DNA from: Paenibacillus sp. Root444D2
GTDB taxonomy: Bacteria; Bacillota; Bacilli; Paenibacillales; NBRC-103111
Reading direction: 5' to 3'
NCBI RefSeq assembly: GCF_001426375.1
Contig: NZ_LMEO01000045.1
Location: 991,173 to 1,055,172 of the forward strand
Length of the DNA: 64,000 bases
In this document: positions 25,751-34,750 of the stretch, piece by piece
Numbering within the stretch: position 1 is the stretch's first letter
How the letters are laid out: each line of letters starts with the position of its first letter
Position numbers and translations under genes: made by a program
The notes under the pieces: generated by a model
Told to the model about the DNA's origin: nothing
Database searches by the model: none
The model's input: only the letters and a program-made list of their open reading frames with translations

Positions 25751-27415
25751 TTATTTCTTCAAATCCCATTGATTAATGTTGTTAAACATACCGATATCCA
25801 GAGGCTTGCCGACGAGTACGTTTTTCGATACGGCTAACAGTCGTTTCTCCGAATAAACAGCCAGTGAAGGAACATCTTGGTGCAGAATTTCCTGCAGCTT
25901 ATTATAAATTTCATGGCGTTTCGCCGGATCCGACTCTGTCTCACCCTTCGTGATCAGTTCATCCGCCAACGGATTTTTGTACTTCGTAACGTTACTCGTA
26001 TTGTCGCTTTTGAAACCCGTAAAATAGGAGCTCGGCTCAATATAGAAATCACGTGTAAAAATTGTAAGATCGTACTCGCCTTTACGAACCTTCTGAATTA
26101 ACGTCGCGAAGTCAAATTTTTGCACCTCGATTTTCAACCCGACCGCCGTTAAATTTTGCACCAAAATATCTGCCGCCTGTTCACGGATTTTGTTGCCGAC
26201 CGGAATCAGGAACTGGATCGGTTTACTCGCATCCCATTTCGCTTCCTGAAGGAGCTTCTTCGCCTTTTCCGGGTCATAAGTATATTTCGCAATGTCTTTG
26301 TTATAGTACGGATGGTAACTTGGGATGCCCCCATCGATGATTTCTCCCTGGCCTTTGAGCAGCTGCTCCACGATAAGCTGGCGGTTCAACGCATAAGCGA
26401 TCGCCTGACGTACCTTCGGATCGCTAATTTTATCCGTATTAAAGAAAATCTCAGGCGGAACGGATGGATTGCCTGACGCCAAATCAACATTGGGGAAGCC
26501 TTTAACCTTCTCATAATCTGTAATTGGAATAAGTCCAACAGGTAAGGAATTCAGTTGAATTTCGCCCGTTTGCAGTTGTGCTACCAAGTTCGTCGCCGGC
26601 AGCACTTTGACGAAAATTCGGTCAAGCTTAGCCACATCCAGATAGTAATTCGTATTTTTCACCACTTCCGCATACTGTCCCTTTGCAAAATTAGCAAATT
26701 TGAACGCGCCTATCGTTACATCCGGTTTTTGGAAATAAGGATTTGTTGCAAGCTGCTCGGGAGTGATATCTTTCAGAATATGCTGCGGCAGGAAGAATAC
26801 TTTCGTACCAAAGCGCTCTTTGAAAATAAGGGGGTCTACCGGCGTTTTCGTTTTCACTTCAAACGTTTTGTCGTCTACGATCTTCAGACCGCTAATCTCG
26901 GTCTTCCCTTCGTCTAATTTACCCGCTGCGTTCAAGCCCTCAATGAAATTCAGTTTGAAATTCGTCTCCACCTTAGGATGAAGTGCTGTCTTAAGCGTAA
27001 AAGCCACGTCTGCCGTTGTGAACGGCTTTCCGTCATTCCATTTTGCCGCAGGATTCAATTTCACTGTAAACGTCTGATTATCCTTCGTTTCAACAGATAG
27101 AGCCAGCTTAGGCAAGAACTCAAACTTTTCATTCAAGTCCAGCAGTGAGTCGTTAATCAGAGCAATCACATTATCCGAAGCCGAGTCGCCCTGATCGTTA
27201 ATTTGGTTTAACGTAACAGGCGCATTAACGATTCCGATATAGACCGTTTTATCTCCTTGAGACTGAGGTGCTTCAGAAGCTTTTGTCTTCTCTGTCGCCG
27301 CTTGTGCCTGGGTCTGCGAAGAAGTGGGCGCCGAGCTCGGCGAGCCGCAAGCGGAGATAACCAGCATAAGTGCAGTAATCGCATAGAGCATCGTGTTGCG
27401 GTAATAATGTTTCAT
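25751..27415 (-). CDS. Peptide ABC transporter substrate-binding lipoprotein (DppA/OppA type)
   Basis: 554 residues. Lipobox LVISACGSPS, then the family-5 fold: AAKWNDGKPFTTADVAFTLK near residue 120, and DPKVRQAIAYALNRQ about residue 350. The start at 27415 (MKHYYRN) has GGAGGGG 9 nt upstream. It is the first gene of the run down to the MFS gene at 18325, and has a promoter at 27476-27505 and a CymR-like box at 27441-27457. Confidence 0.87.
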   Translation of the reverse strand: MKHYYRNTMLYAITALMLVISACGSPSSAPTSSQTQAQAATEKTKASEAPQSQGDKTVYIGIVNAPVTLNQINDQGDSASDNVIALINDSLLDLNEKFEFLPKLALSVETKDNQTFTVKLNPAAKWNDGKPFTTADVAFTLKTALHPKVETNFKLNFIEGLNAAGKLDEGKTEISGLKIVDDKTFEVKTKTPVDPLIFKERFGTKVFFLPQHILKDITPEQLATNPYFQKPDVTIGAFKFANFAKGQYAEVVKNTNYYLDVAKLDRIFVKVLPATNLVAQLQTGEIQLNSLPVGLIPITDYEKVKGFPNVDLASGNPSVPPEIFFNTDKISDPKVRQAIAYALNRQLIVEQLLKGQGEIIDGGIPSYHPYYNKDIAKYTYDPEKAKKLLQEAKWDASKPIQFLIPVGNKIREQAADILVQNLTAVGLKIEVQKFDFATLIQKVRKGEYDLTIFTRDFYIEPSSYFTGFKSDNTSNVTKYKNPLADELITKGETESDPAKRHEIYNKLQEILHQDVPSLAVYSEKRLLAVSKNVLVGKPLDIGMFNNINQWDLKK

Positions 27416-27440
27416 CGAATAGAACCCCTCCAAAATTTGA

Positions 27441-27457
27441 TTATTCCTATAGATTAA
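27441..27457. promoter_or_regulatory. CymR-like operator box before the peptide transporter operon
   Basis: TTATTCCTATAGATTAA lies between the -10 and the ribosome site of the binding-protein gene, a repressor position. It is related to the boxes at 63539, 44651, 29751 and 46709. Confidence 0.5.
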
Positions 27458-27475
27458 GTGTGTTTTATGTCCCTA

Positions 27476-27505
27476 AATTTACCATTCGCATATTTGGATT
27501 GTCTA
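27476..27505 (-). promoter_or_regulatory. Promoter of the peptide transporter operon
   Basis: TAGACA (27500-27505), 18-nt spacer ending AATGG, TAAATT (27476-27481). The -10 context AATGGTAAATT is shared with 29635 and 42035. Confidence 0.6.
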
Positions 27506-27635
27506 ATAGATTTTTCCGATCGAAAAATGGGTGCTTTCTATCGAGAAACGATCGAAGATTGATTTGCTTAACTTATACCATCGAAAATGGAGTAACAGTT
27601 CCAATATTGGCTCACGCTTTTTGCCTCCAACAAAT

Positions 27636-28142
27636 TCATAATTCCTTCTCATACAAGCTTCCTCGCCAGCTAATCCTTCCATTACTCAAGTCAAAGGTGC
27701 CTTTATAAGTAAAACCATGGCTACGATAAAATGTATTCAATACCTCATTGGCAGCCATGCAATCGAGTCTCAAATATCTTTTGTCTTTGGATTTCACATA
27801 GTCTTCGATCCATGCCAGAAAAAAACTACCAAATTCACGTCCTGCTTGAGTTCTGCGAACCGCAAACCGGTGCAAATATCCGGATTCCTCGTTATGTAAA
27901 TCTCCCCATACGCTGGGGTCAGACCATTGTATGGCGAAGCTTCCCACATATTCATTTTTGTATTTGGCTAGAAATATTTGTCTATTCGTAAAATAGTCCA
28001 AAACAACATCTCGGTTAAAATGTTCAGGTCTCCATTGATCTATACCCTTGGACTGCATCCAATAAGCCGCTTCAAGCCATATCGACAACACCTCTTCAAC
28101 TTGAGATGGGGACGCTTCATATATTTCTAAATCCTGTAACAT
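27636..28142 (-). CDS. GNAT family N-acetyltransferase
   Basis: 168 residues with the acetyl-CoA-binding pattern RFAVRRTQAGREFGSFFLAW near residue 90 and YLRLDCMAANEVLNTFYRSHGF at the C-terminal side, typical of GNAT folds. A GAGGAGG site precedes the ATG. It lies between the peptide/M20 operon and an LLM monooxygenase gene, a set recalling the B. subtilis yxe and ytm/sna pathways, where a GNAT acetylates an S-substituted cysteine before flavin-dependent C-S cleavage. That function is inferred. Confidence 0.75.
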   Translation of the reverse strand: MLQDLEIYEASPSQVEEVLSIWLEAAYWMQSKGIDQWRPEHFNRDVVLDYFTNRQIFLAKYKNEYVGSFAIQWSDPSVWGDLHNEESGYLHRFAVRRTQAGREFGSFFLAWIEDYVKSKDKRYLRLDCMAANEVLNTFYRSHGFTYKGTFDLSNGRISWRGSLYEKEL

Positions 28143-28197
28143 GTTCTTCCTCCTCGTAGTTGACTAACAGCAAGTAATTATTAACTTCTCCTAGGAT

Positions 28198-28230
28198 AAA
28201 AAAGAACCTCACAGCCAAAAGCTGCAAGGG
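28198..28230 (-). terminator. Terminator after the LLM monooxygenase gene
   Basis: Minus strand: CCTTGCAGC and GCTGTGAGG around TTTTG, followed by TTCTTTTTT. Confidence 0.8.
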
Positions 28231-28235
28231 ATGTG

Positions 28236-29585
28236 TTACTTATTGGATGCCGACTGCGTTAAGCTGTACCGGTTTTGCGGTACCGGCAAATTCAAATGAT
28301 CGCGAAGCGTATCACCTTCGTATTCGGTCCGGAATAATCCTTTCGCCTGCAAAAGAGGGACCACCAGATTCACAAAGTCTTCCAAGCTGCTCGGCAGAAG
28401 TGGTGACATCAGCATAAAGCCGTCTACTGCTCTTTCTATAAACCATCTTTCTAAATTTTTAGCTATTTTTTCAGGCGTACCGATAAAGTCGTTGACGGTA
28501 TAAGAGCCAGTTAACAAAGAGTACAGTTCTCTAAGTGTAGGGTTTTCTTTGATAACGAAAGGACGAAATTTCTCATATTCGAATCGCACACCCGTCAGTT
28601 CGCCAAATCCAATATCGAGCGTTTTAGTTTCCAGCGTATGCTCACTCAAATCCAAGCCTCCAAAATAATCGGTTAGAAACTTTAAGCCTGTTTCGTCGGT
28701 TATTAAAGATTCCAAGTAGGCAAGTTTCTGCTGCGCGATCTCCTCGGTTTCCCCAATTATCGGAGAAATGCCCTGCAATATATGCACCTCATCCGGGGAT
28801 CGGCCGAATGCGACGACTTTACTTTTGAATGAGCGGTAAAATTCTTGCGAATCCTCGAGACTATTTTTATGGGAAAAAATAACCTCCGCACTTCTCGCGG
28901 CAAACAGTTGTCCAGGCTCCGAAGATCCGGCTTGAACCAACACTGGATGGCCTTGTTTGGAGCGATGAATATTCAACGGCCCCTGCACCGAGAAAAACTC
29001 GCCTACATGGCCCAGCTTATGAAGCTTGCTGCGGTCAAAAAACAGCCCGCTTTCTTTGTCACGAATGAAGGCGTCATCCTCCCAGGAATCCCATAAGCCT
29101 TTGATCACATCAATAAACTCTTCGGCCCGTTTATATCGAAAGCTATGTTCAAAGTGCTCACTGCCATTGAAATTCAAAGCTGTATTCCCGGACAAATCTC
29201 TAGTCGTTACAATATTCCACCCTGCTCTGCCTTTGCTAATGTGATCGACGGACATGAGTTGACGCGCCAGATTAAAGGGCTCCACATAAGAGGTAGAGGC
29301 TGTTGCTACAACTCCGATCTTCGAAGTTGCCCCTGCTAACGCTGTAATTAAGGTAATAGGTTCAAAGCGGGTCAAAATATTCGGATGCGATTCTTCATTG
29401 ATTGCCAGGCTATCCGCAATAAAAGCGATATCAAACTTCCCTCTCTCCGCAACTTGAGCCAGATGTTTGTAATAATCAATATCTATGCTGGCATCTGCCT
29501 GAGAATCAGGATGTCTCCAAGATGCAACATGCATGCCGGTTCCTACTAAATAGGCTGACAGTTTTATTTGTCTTTTACGAGCCAT
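28236..29585 (-). CDS. LLM class flavin-dependent monooxygenase (NtaA/SnaA/DszA family)
   Basis: 449 residues from ATG 29585 (GGAGGAAGCC upstream). Family features include MHVASWRHPDSQAD near residue 20, FIADSLAINEESH near 58, GRAGWNIVTT near 143, VLVQAGSSEPGQLFAARSAE near 235 and LFRTEYEGDTLRDHL at the end. These FMNH2-dependent enzymes insert oxygen next to S or N and cleave C-S or C-N bonds, for instance in N-acetyl-S-(2-succino)cysteine (YxeK) or nitrilotriacetate. It is a single-gene transcript with its own promoter and terminator. Substrate unknown. Confidence 0.87.
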   Translation of the reverse strand: MARKRQIKLSAYLVGTGMHVASWRHPDSQADASIDIDYYKHLAQVAERGKFDIAFIADSLAINEESHPNILTRFEPITLITALAGATSKIGVVATASTSYVEPFNLARQLMSVDHISKGRAGWNIVTTRDLSGNTALNFNGSEHFEHSFRYKRAEEFIDVIKGLWDSWEDDAFIRDKESGLFFDRSKLHKLGHVGEFFSVQGPLNIHRSKQGHPVLVQAGSSEPGQLFAARSAEVIFSHKNSLEDSQEFYRSFKSKVVAFGRSPDEVHILQGISPIIGETEEIAQQKLAYLESLITDETGLKFLTDYFGGLDLSEHTLETKTLDIGFGELTGVRFEYEKFRPFVIKENPTLRELYSLLTGSYTVNDFIGTPEKIAKNLERWFIERAVDGFMLMSPLLPSSLEDFVNLVVPLLQAKGLFRTEYEGDTLRDHLNLPVPQNRYSLTQSASNK

Positions 29586-29634
29586 GAGGCTTCCTCCTTC
29601 AAATCCGAGTAAGACAATGAATTTAGTTTGCTTT

Positions 29635-29663
29635 AATTTACCATCCTCTCGATTAACCGTCAA
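29635..29663 (-). promoter_or_regulatory. Promoter of the LLM gene
   Basis: TTGACG (29658-29663), 17-nt spacer ending GGATGG, TAAATT (29635-29640). No clear CymR-like box is seen here. Confidence 0.65.
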
Positions 29664-29705
29664 TCCCTTGATGGGATGCTTGAATTAACACACAAAGAAA
29701 TTTTC

Positions 29706-29734
29706 TTGACACATTTTGGGGGATCATTTAAATT
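29706..29734 (+). promoter_or_regulatory. Promoter of the metNIQ-like operon
   Basis: TTGACA (29706-29711), 17-nt spacer, TAAATT (29729-29734). An alternative -10 (TATAAT at 29742) has no matching -35. Confidence 0.65.
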
Positions 29735-29750
29735 AAACTAATATAATCGG

Positions 29751-29765
29751 ATTAATCGGAATTAA
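29751..29765. promoter_or_regulatory. CymR-like operator box overlapping the metN-like ribosome site
   Basis: ATTAATCGGAATTAA, preceded by a second half-site ATAATCGG. It ends directly at the GGAGG of the first gene, so bound repressor would block transcript elongation. Confidence 0.5.
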
Positions 29766-29776
29766 GGAGGGTCACA

Positions 29777-30562
29777 ATGATCGTCATAAAAAACCTCAAT
29801 AAAACTTACCGAACATCCAAATCAGTCTTCACTGCATTAGAAAATATCAACCTTGAAATCGAAAAAGGGGATGTTTTTGGCATTATCGGCTTTAGTGGTG
29901 CTGGTAAATCTACGCTAATTCGGTGTCTCAACCGGCTGGAGGAGCCTGATTCCGGGAGCATTGAGATCGAGGGCAAGGTCATTACGGATCTGTCAGAGAA
30001 AGATCTGCGCCTGGCCAGACTGAAAATCGGCATGATTTTTCAACAGTTTAATCTTCTTGATTCTAAGACTGTGTTTGAAAATGTTGCTTTTCCCTTAAAA
30101 GTTGCAGGACATCCTAAGAACTACATTCGCCAGCGTGTTAGTGAAATACTGGATCTTGTAGAGCTGGGCGACAAAGAGAATGCCCATCCATCGCAGTTGA
30201 GCGGAGGTCAGAAGCAGCGGGTTGGCATCGCCAGAGCTCTCGCTAATGAGCCAGACGTTCTACTCAGCGATGAAGCGACATCAGCGCTTGATCCTCAAAC
30301 GACCTACTCGATTCTAGAATTGCTAAAAGACATCAATCGTAAGCTTAATTTGACAATTGTGCTAATCACACATGAACTCGATGTACTGCAGCACATTTGC
30401 AAAAACTTTGCCGTCATTGAGAAAGGCAAAATCGTTGAGCAAGGATCCGTGGACAAATTTTTCCTACATCCAGAAAGCGACACTGCCAAAAAATTCGTAA
30501 GAATCACCGATTTCTACCGGAACCAGCATCAGGTCAAAGAAAGGGTGAGTGTCAGTATATGA
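29777..30562 (+). CDS. Methionine-type ABC transporter ATPase (MetN-like, no NIL domain)
   Basis: 261 residues: Walker [11 protein letters not shown]-loop MIFQQFNLL, signature [15 protein letters not shown], Walker [18 protein letters not shown]-loop ITHEL. The MetN family serine-Asp variant of Walker B (LLSDEATS) is present. Full-length MetN has a C-terminal NIL regulatory domain of about 80 residues; it is missing here, as in YusC-type paralogues that import other sulfur amino acids. It overlaps the next gene by 4 nt. Confidence 0.88.
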   Translation: MIVIKNLNKTYRTSKSVFTALENINLEIEKGDVFGIIGFSGAGKSTLIRCLNRLEEPDSGSIEIEGKVITDLSEKDLRLARLKIGMIFQQFNLLDSKTVFENVAFPLKVAGHPKNYIRQRVSEILDLVELGDKENAHPSQLSGGQKQRVGIARALANEPDVLLSDEATSALDPQTTYSILELLKDINRKLNLTIVLITHELDVLQHICKNFAVIEKGKIVEQGSVDKFFLHPESDTAKKFVRITDFYRNQHQVKERVSVSI

Positions 30563-31227
30563 TTGACGAATTAATCGAGTTAATTTGGCCGGCTCTTTTA
30601 GAAACACTCTATATGCTGTTCTGGTCTTCCATTTTCGCATTGATTATTGGTTCTGCGCTTGGCGTCACTCTGGTTGTAACTGAGAAGGGCAGCATTCTCG
30701 AGGCAACGAAGCTCCATAAAGTCATTAGTATGGTCATAAACTGCATTCGCTCTATTCCTTCAATCATACTAATCGTCCTACTGCTGCCTTTATCGCGTTT
30801 GATCGTCGGAACTACTTTGGGGCCTACAGCCGCTATCGTGTCACTTTCGATCGGTATCGCGCCTTTCTTGGGAAGGATTATCGAAACATCGCTCAAGGAA
30901 GTTAACATAGGAAAAATAGAAGCGGCAAAGGCCGTTGGCGCTAGCCCTTTTATGATTATTTTCAGAGTGCTCATCCCTGAAGCCCTGCCAGCGCTTGTAC
31001 GCGGTGTAACAATTGCCATTATCGCTATCACTGAGTTTACTGCCATTGCCGGAGCCATCGGAGCCGGAGGACTGGGAAGTTTGGCAATCCGCTTCGGTTA
31101 CCAGAGATTTCGTGAAGACGTACTCATCGCAACAGTCATTATCATTATTCTTCTTGTGCAAATTTTTCAGTGGACGGGAGATTACATCTCCAGGTCCATT
31201 CATAAAAAACGCTTCAAGCTTGATTAA
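30559..31227 (+). CDS. Methionine-type ABC transporter permease (MetI-like)
   Basis: 222 residues, five membrane segments, with the EAA loop [20 protein letters not shown] near residue 120 and [20 protein letters not shown] near 165, both MetI signatures. It is translationally coupled to the ATPase gene. Confidence 0.9.
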   Translation: MIDELIELIWPALLETLYMLFWSSIFALIIGSALGVTLVVTEKGSILEATKLHKVISMVINCIRSIPSIILIVLLLPLSRLIVGTTLGPTAAIVSLSIGIAPFLGRIIETSLKEVNIGKIEAAKAVGASPFMIIFRVLIPEALPALVRGVTIAIIAITEFTAIAGAIGAGGLGSLAIRFGYQRFREDVLIATVIIIILLVQIFQWTGDYISRSIHKKRFKLD

Positions 31228-31301
31228 AGCAATTTCATTATTGTTCCCACGGTTTCATAGCATTACCAAATATACATAAAAGAAATAGGAGTGAGTTTTT
31301 C

Positions 31302-32189
31302 ATGATTAAAAGAGGACTATTTTCTATCGTTTCATTATTCGTCGTTTTTAGTGTTATCCTTGCTGGATGCGGTGCAAAGAGCAGCACTGAACCATCAAGC
31401 AGCCCCAAAGCATCCACGGCAGCATCAACTGCAGCAGCCCAAAGCAGCGCTCCAACAGAAGCGCCAAAGAAAGAAGTCACTTTAACAATTGGATCCGCAG
31501 AAATCCCACACTCCGAAATCCTTAATTTCGTAAAGCCGAAGCTAAAGGAACAAGGTATAAACCTTGTAGTTAAAGTCACGGATGAAGGTCTGTTGAATCA
31601 GCTTCTTAAAGATAAGCAAATCGATGCAAACTACTTCCAACATGTGCCTTACTTCGATTCTGTCAAAACGGAAAAGGGCTTCGACTTTGTGAATCCGATC
31701 AAAGTTCACGTTGAACCAATCGGCTTCTACTCTACAAAACTCAAATCGAAGGATGAAATTAAAGACGGCGCGAAAATCGGAATTCCGAACAACCCATCCA
31801 ACGAATATAGAGCGCTTGTGCTTCTACAACAGCAAGGTTTAATCAAGCTCAAAGACGGTTTAACCACATACCAAGCAACACCTAAAGACATTGTCAGCAA
31901 TCCGAAAAACCTAAAGTTTGTGGAAGCAGAGGCCCCCACATTAGCTAGATCTTTACAAGATATTGATGGTGCGGTTATCAATACGAACATTGTTATTGAA
32001 GCTAAAATTGATCCAAAAACAGCCTTGTTCAGAGAAGACGCAAACTCTCCTTACGCCAACGTAATTACCGTTCGCAAAGGCGACGAAAACCGCGACGAAA
32101 TCAAAAAACTGGGCGCTGCTCTGACCTCTCCTGAGGTGAAGAAGTTTATCCAAGACAAGTATGGAGTTGCGGTAGTTCCTGCATTCTAA
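31302..32189 (+). CDS. MetQ/NlpA family substrate-binding lipoprotein
   Basis: 295 residues: lipobox SVILAGCGAKS, a Ser/Ala/Pro-rich linker to residue 45, then the NlpA fold (LTIGSAEIPHSEILNF, ANYFQHVPYFDS, IGIPNNPSNEYRALVLLQ). Family members bind L-/D-methionine or related sulfur amino acids. GGAGTGAG precedes the ATG. With the operon's CymR-like box, uptake of a sulfur amino acid or its sulfoxide is likely. Confidence 0.9.
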   Translation: MIKRGLFSIVSLFVVFSVILAGCGAKSSTEPSSSPKASTAASTAAAQSSAPTEAPKKEVTLTIGSAEIPHSEILNFVKPKLKEQGINLVVKVTDEGLLNQLLKDKQIDANYFQHVPYFDSVKTEKGFDFVNPIKVHVEPIGFYSTKLKSKDEIKDGAKIGIPNNPSNEYRALVLLQQQGLIKLKDGLTTYQATPKDIVSNPKNLKFVEAEAPTLARSLQDIDGAVINTNIVIEAKIDPKTALFREDANSPYANVITVRKGDENRDEIKKLGAALTSPEVKKFIQDKYGVAVVPAF

Positions 32190-32211
32190 TTAACTAAACG
32201 TAAAAGAAATT

Positions 32212-32251
32212 GTCCTTCAAGCCGGTTAAACGGTTTGGAGGACGCTTTTTT
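32212..32251 (+). terminator. Terminator of the metNIQ-like operon
   Basis: GTCCTTCAAGCCG and CGGTTTGGAGGAC form a 13-bp near-perfect stem followed by GCTTTTTT. Confidence 0.9.
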
Positions 32252-32275
32252 CTTGTTTGATGATTTCAAGACATA

Positions 32276-32630
32276 TTAACTCACCTCGAAGCTAATGTTC
32301 CCGCATTTAAACCTCGACTTCAGTAGCGCCCTTTGACACAATAAGACCTCCGTCGATACCTCTTTGGCTGCTGCATCAAGCCGTATAACCACCTGCCTGT
32401 AAAGCGAGTGGCTCTCTTTCCTTTTTGTCATCCCTCGATAAATTAAAGGTAATTCCATATTTTCAAACGCACTTAATCTCAGCAGCAAGTTGAGAATCCT
32501 TAAGAAGGTTAATTGCTTTACCATCAAGGTTTTAAGCATCTCTATCTGCAACATCCAAACAACCTATAATGTTCATTAGCGTGGATTTAACAGAACCAGA
32601 CGGGTCCATGATGGCCACGAATTCTCCATT
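32276..32630 (-). pseudogene. Decayed MacB-type ATPase, paralogue of the gene at 4104
   Basis: Minus-strand reading gives [30 protein letters not shown], a stop, NLDGKAINLLKDSQLA, a deletion of about 20 codons, then LSAFENMELPLIYRGMTKR. Every block aligns with the ATPase at 4104-4778. Walker A has changed from GPSGSGKST to DPSGSVKST. The signature and Walker B regions are gone. Confidence 0.8.
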
Positions 32631-32985
32631 CTCTTGTCATCTTGGAAGAGCGAATCACCTGCTCCCACGAAGTAACGGTTTCATTCTCAAGGTTCAAGTC
32701 GCTAACAATTCCCGCAACATTCACTAGAATATGAATTTCTGAAAAAGCTTCGACAGCTTTGTTTACCAAAAGCTTTCATGATGCAGCTGATGTAACATCA
32801 AGCTGCATGGCAATCGCTTCACTGCCAAAACGATTGATTTCATCGCCCAACTGATGAACAGATTCTTGTGCACTATACGTCAAAACGACTTTCGCGCCTT
32901 CCCATGCAAATAGACTTGCCACAGCAGCACCTTCTCAGTTCGCCGCACCGGTAATGATGGCTACTTTTCCAGATAATCTTCCCAT
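32631..32985 (-). pseudogene. Short-chain dehydrogenase/reductase remnant
   Basis: From ATG 32985 the frame reads GRLSGKVAIITGAAN, the Rossmann start of SDR enzymes, then an in-frame TGA, then VASLFAWEGAKVVLTYSA and SEAIAMQLDVTSAA, another stop, and ILVNVAGIVSDLN (the NxAG motif). It then runs directly into the dead ATPase at about 32630. The catalytic YxxxK region is absent. Confidence 0.75.
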
Positions 32986-33049
32986 TCCGCACACTCCTGT
33001 CTTTCATATCGATGATCCAGTGAAATGACGCGCTCTTTTCTTCAACCCG

Positions 33050-33853
33050 TTACTTGAACCCTGTAAGAGCTATACCTCGGATAATTTGTTTCTGAAAAAT
33101 GAAAAACGTGACGATAAGCGGAATGACAGATAAGGAGGCTCCCGTCATGATCAACACCCAGCTTGCGCTGTCTTTTAATTCACTGGAGAAATAAGAGATT
33201 CCTACCGGAATCGTCAAGTGTTCTGGGGTTTGCGTCACAATCAGCGGCCATATAAACGCATTCCAACTGCCTAGAAAAGATAATATGCACAGCGTGGCAA
33301 GCGCAGGCTTTACAAGTGGAACTGCTATACGAAGGAGAATTTTCCACTCATTCATTCCGTCAATTCTTGCAGCATCCAGTAGATCCTCCGGCAATGATTC
33401 CATGAACTGCTTCATAAGGAAGATACCGAATGCTGAGATTAGGCCCGGAAATAAAATACCTACATACGAGTCTACCCAGCCGAGCTTCACGGTAAGCAAA
33501 TACCATGGTATGATAAGCATTTCGGTAGGGACCATTAATGTGCTCAGAATAGCAGCAAAAATAAGCTTCTTGCCTCTAAACGAAAATTTTGCCAGGACAT
33601 ACCCGATCACAGTATCAAAGAAACAGACGCTTATCGTTGTTATGAAAGCTATGATGACGCTGTTTAGCACCCATTGTGAGAAAGGTGTCCGGATAAACAC
33701 TTCCACATAATTAGACAATGTTGCTTGTCTCGGTAATAGGTTTAGCGTGAAAGCATCAGCCGGAAATTTCAATGATGTTGCTATCATCCACACAAAAGGA
33801 AAGATCATCCCCAAGCTTCCAACTGCTAATAAAATCAACCGGAACGTTTTCAA
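33050..33853 (-). CDS. Sugar-type (CUT1) ABC permease, MalG/UgpE-like
   Basis: 267 residues, six membrane segments, EAA loop LLDAARIDGMNEWKILLRIA near residue 160, and TPFSQWVLNSVIIA early on. It is the last gene of the leftward run that begins upstream with the lyase and cysteine-synthase genes. No ATPase gene is adjacent, as usual for CUT1. Confidence 0.86.
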   Translation of the reverse strand: MKTFRLILLAVGSLGMIFPFVWMIATSLKFPADAFTLNLLPRQATLSNYVEVFIRTPFSQWVLNSVIIAFITTISVCFFDTVIGYVLAKFSFRGKKLIFAAILSTLMVPTEMLIIPWYLLTVKLGWVDSYVGILFPGLISAFGIFLMKQFMESLPEDLLDAARIDGMNEWKILLRIAVPLVKPALATLCILSFLGSWNAFIWPLIVTQTPEHLTIPVGISYFSSELKDSASWVLIMTGASLSVIPLIVTFFIFQKQIIRGIALTGFK

Positions 33854-33883
33854 TGTAACACCCCCTTTATCCTAACCATTCCG

Positions 33884-34750
33884 TCAATAGTCGATCTTTC
33901 TATTTAGTATCTTCATCTGCAGAAGTGTCAGTGACAGGATAATCACAAACAGGATAATCGTTGCTGCTGCTGCTTCCCCCATTTTAAAATGCTTAAATGC
34001 TAAATTGTAAATGTAAAGGACTAATGAAACGGTAGAGTTCAAGGGGCCACCGTTTGTCATGTTCAGAACTTGCGTGAACGATTGCAGAAAGCTTATACTC
34101 GCGATCACGACCGAAAAGACGATCACGGGATTCAGCAGCGGCAGCGTGATGTGCCACAATCTTTGCCATGAGTTGGCGCCATCAATGGCAGCCGCTTCCT
34201 CATAGGACTTCGGTATCGTCTCCAGCCCTGTCAGGAAAATGAGCATTTGAAACCCGACATTTTGCCAAATCATAACGGCAATAATGACGTAGATTCCCTG
34301 TGACGGAGACCCGAGAAATAGCTGCGGTTCGAACCCAAGCTTAATCAGCAGAGCGTTCACAATACCGTTCTTCATTAAAGTCCAACGAAATACCCAACTT
34401 ACTGCCACAACGCTTGTCACATAAGGGATAAAATAAAGTGTACGAAAAAATCCTTTCAACCGATTCACCCGCTGCAGCAGGAGCGCAATCACGAGTCCGA
34501 CCAGAAGCTGTGCAGGCACGCCAATGATGACATAATAGAGTGTATTTCGGATCGACGCGATAAAAACTTCATCTTGAAATAAATGAGCAAAATTGTGCAA
34601 ACCGACGAAAGGTTTCTCTTCCGAAAGCATATCCCACTCCCTAAAACTAATGTTAAACGAGTATAGGATAGGTACGTTCCGAATGCTTAGGAAAAAGAGA
34701 AGCGGAATTAGTAAGCAACTGTAGATGAACAAATATTTTTGCCTAACCAT
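33884..34750 (-). CDS. Sugar-type (CUT1) ABC permease, MalF/UgpA-like
   Basis: 288 residues. The EAA loop YEEAAAIDGANSWQRLWHIT lies near residue 185 and the MTNGGPLNST motif follows. The ATG at 34750 shares a base with the stop of the binding-protein gene (TAATG), so the two are coupled. The longer reading upstream lies inside that gene. Confidence 0.86.
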   Translation of the reverse strand: MVRQKYLFIYSCLLIPLLFFLSIRNVPILYSFNISFREWDMLSEEKPFVGLHNFAHLFQDEVFIASIRNTLYYVIIGVPAQLLVGLVIALLLQRVNRLKGFFRTLYFIPYVTSVVAVSWVFRWTLMKNGIVNALLIKLGFEPQLFLGSPSQGIYVIIAVMIWQNVGFQMLIFLTGLETIPKSYEEAAAIDGANSWQRLWHITLPLLNPVIVFSVVIASISFLQSFTQVLNMTNGGPLNSTVSLVLYIYNLAFKHFKMGEAAAATIILFVIILSLTLLQMKILNRKIDY

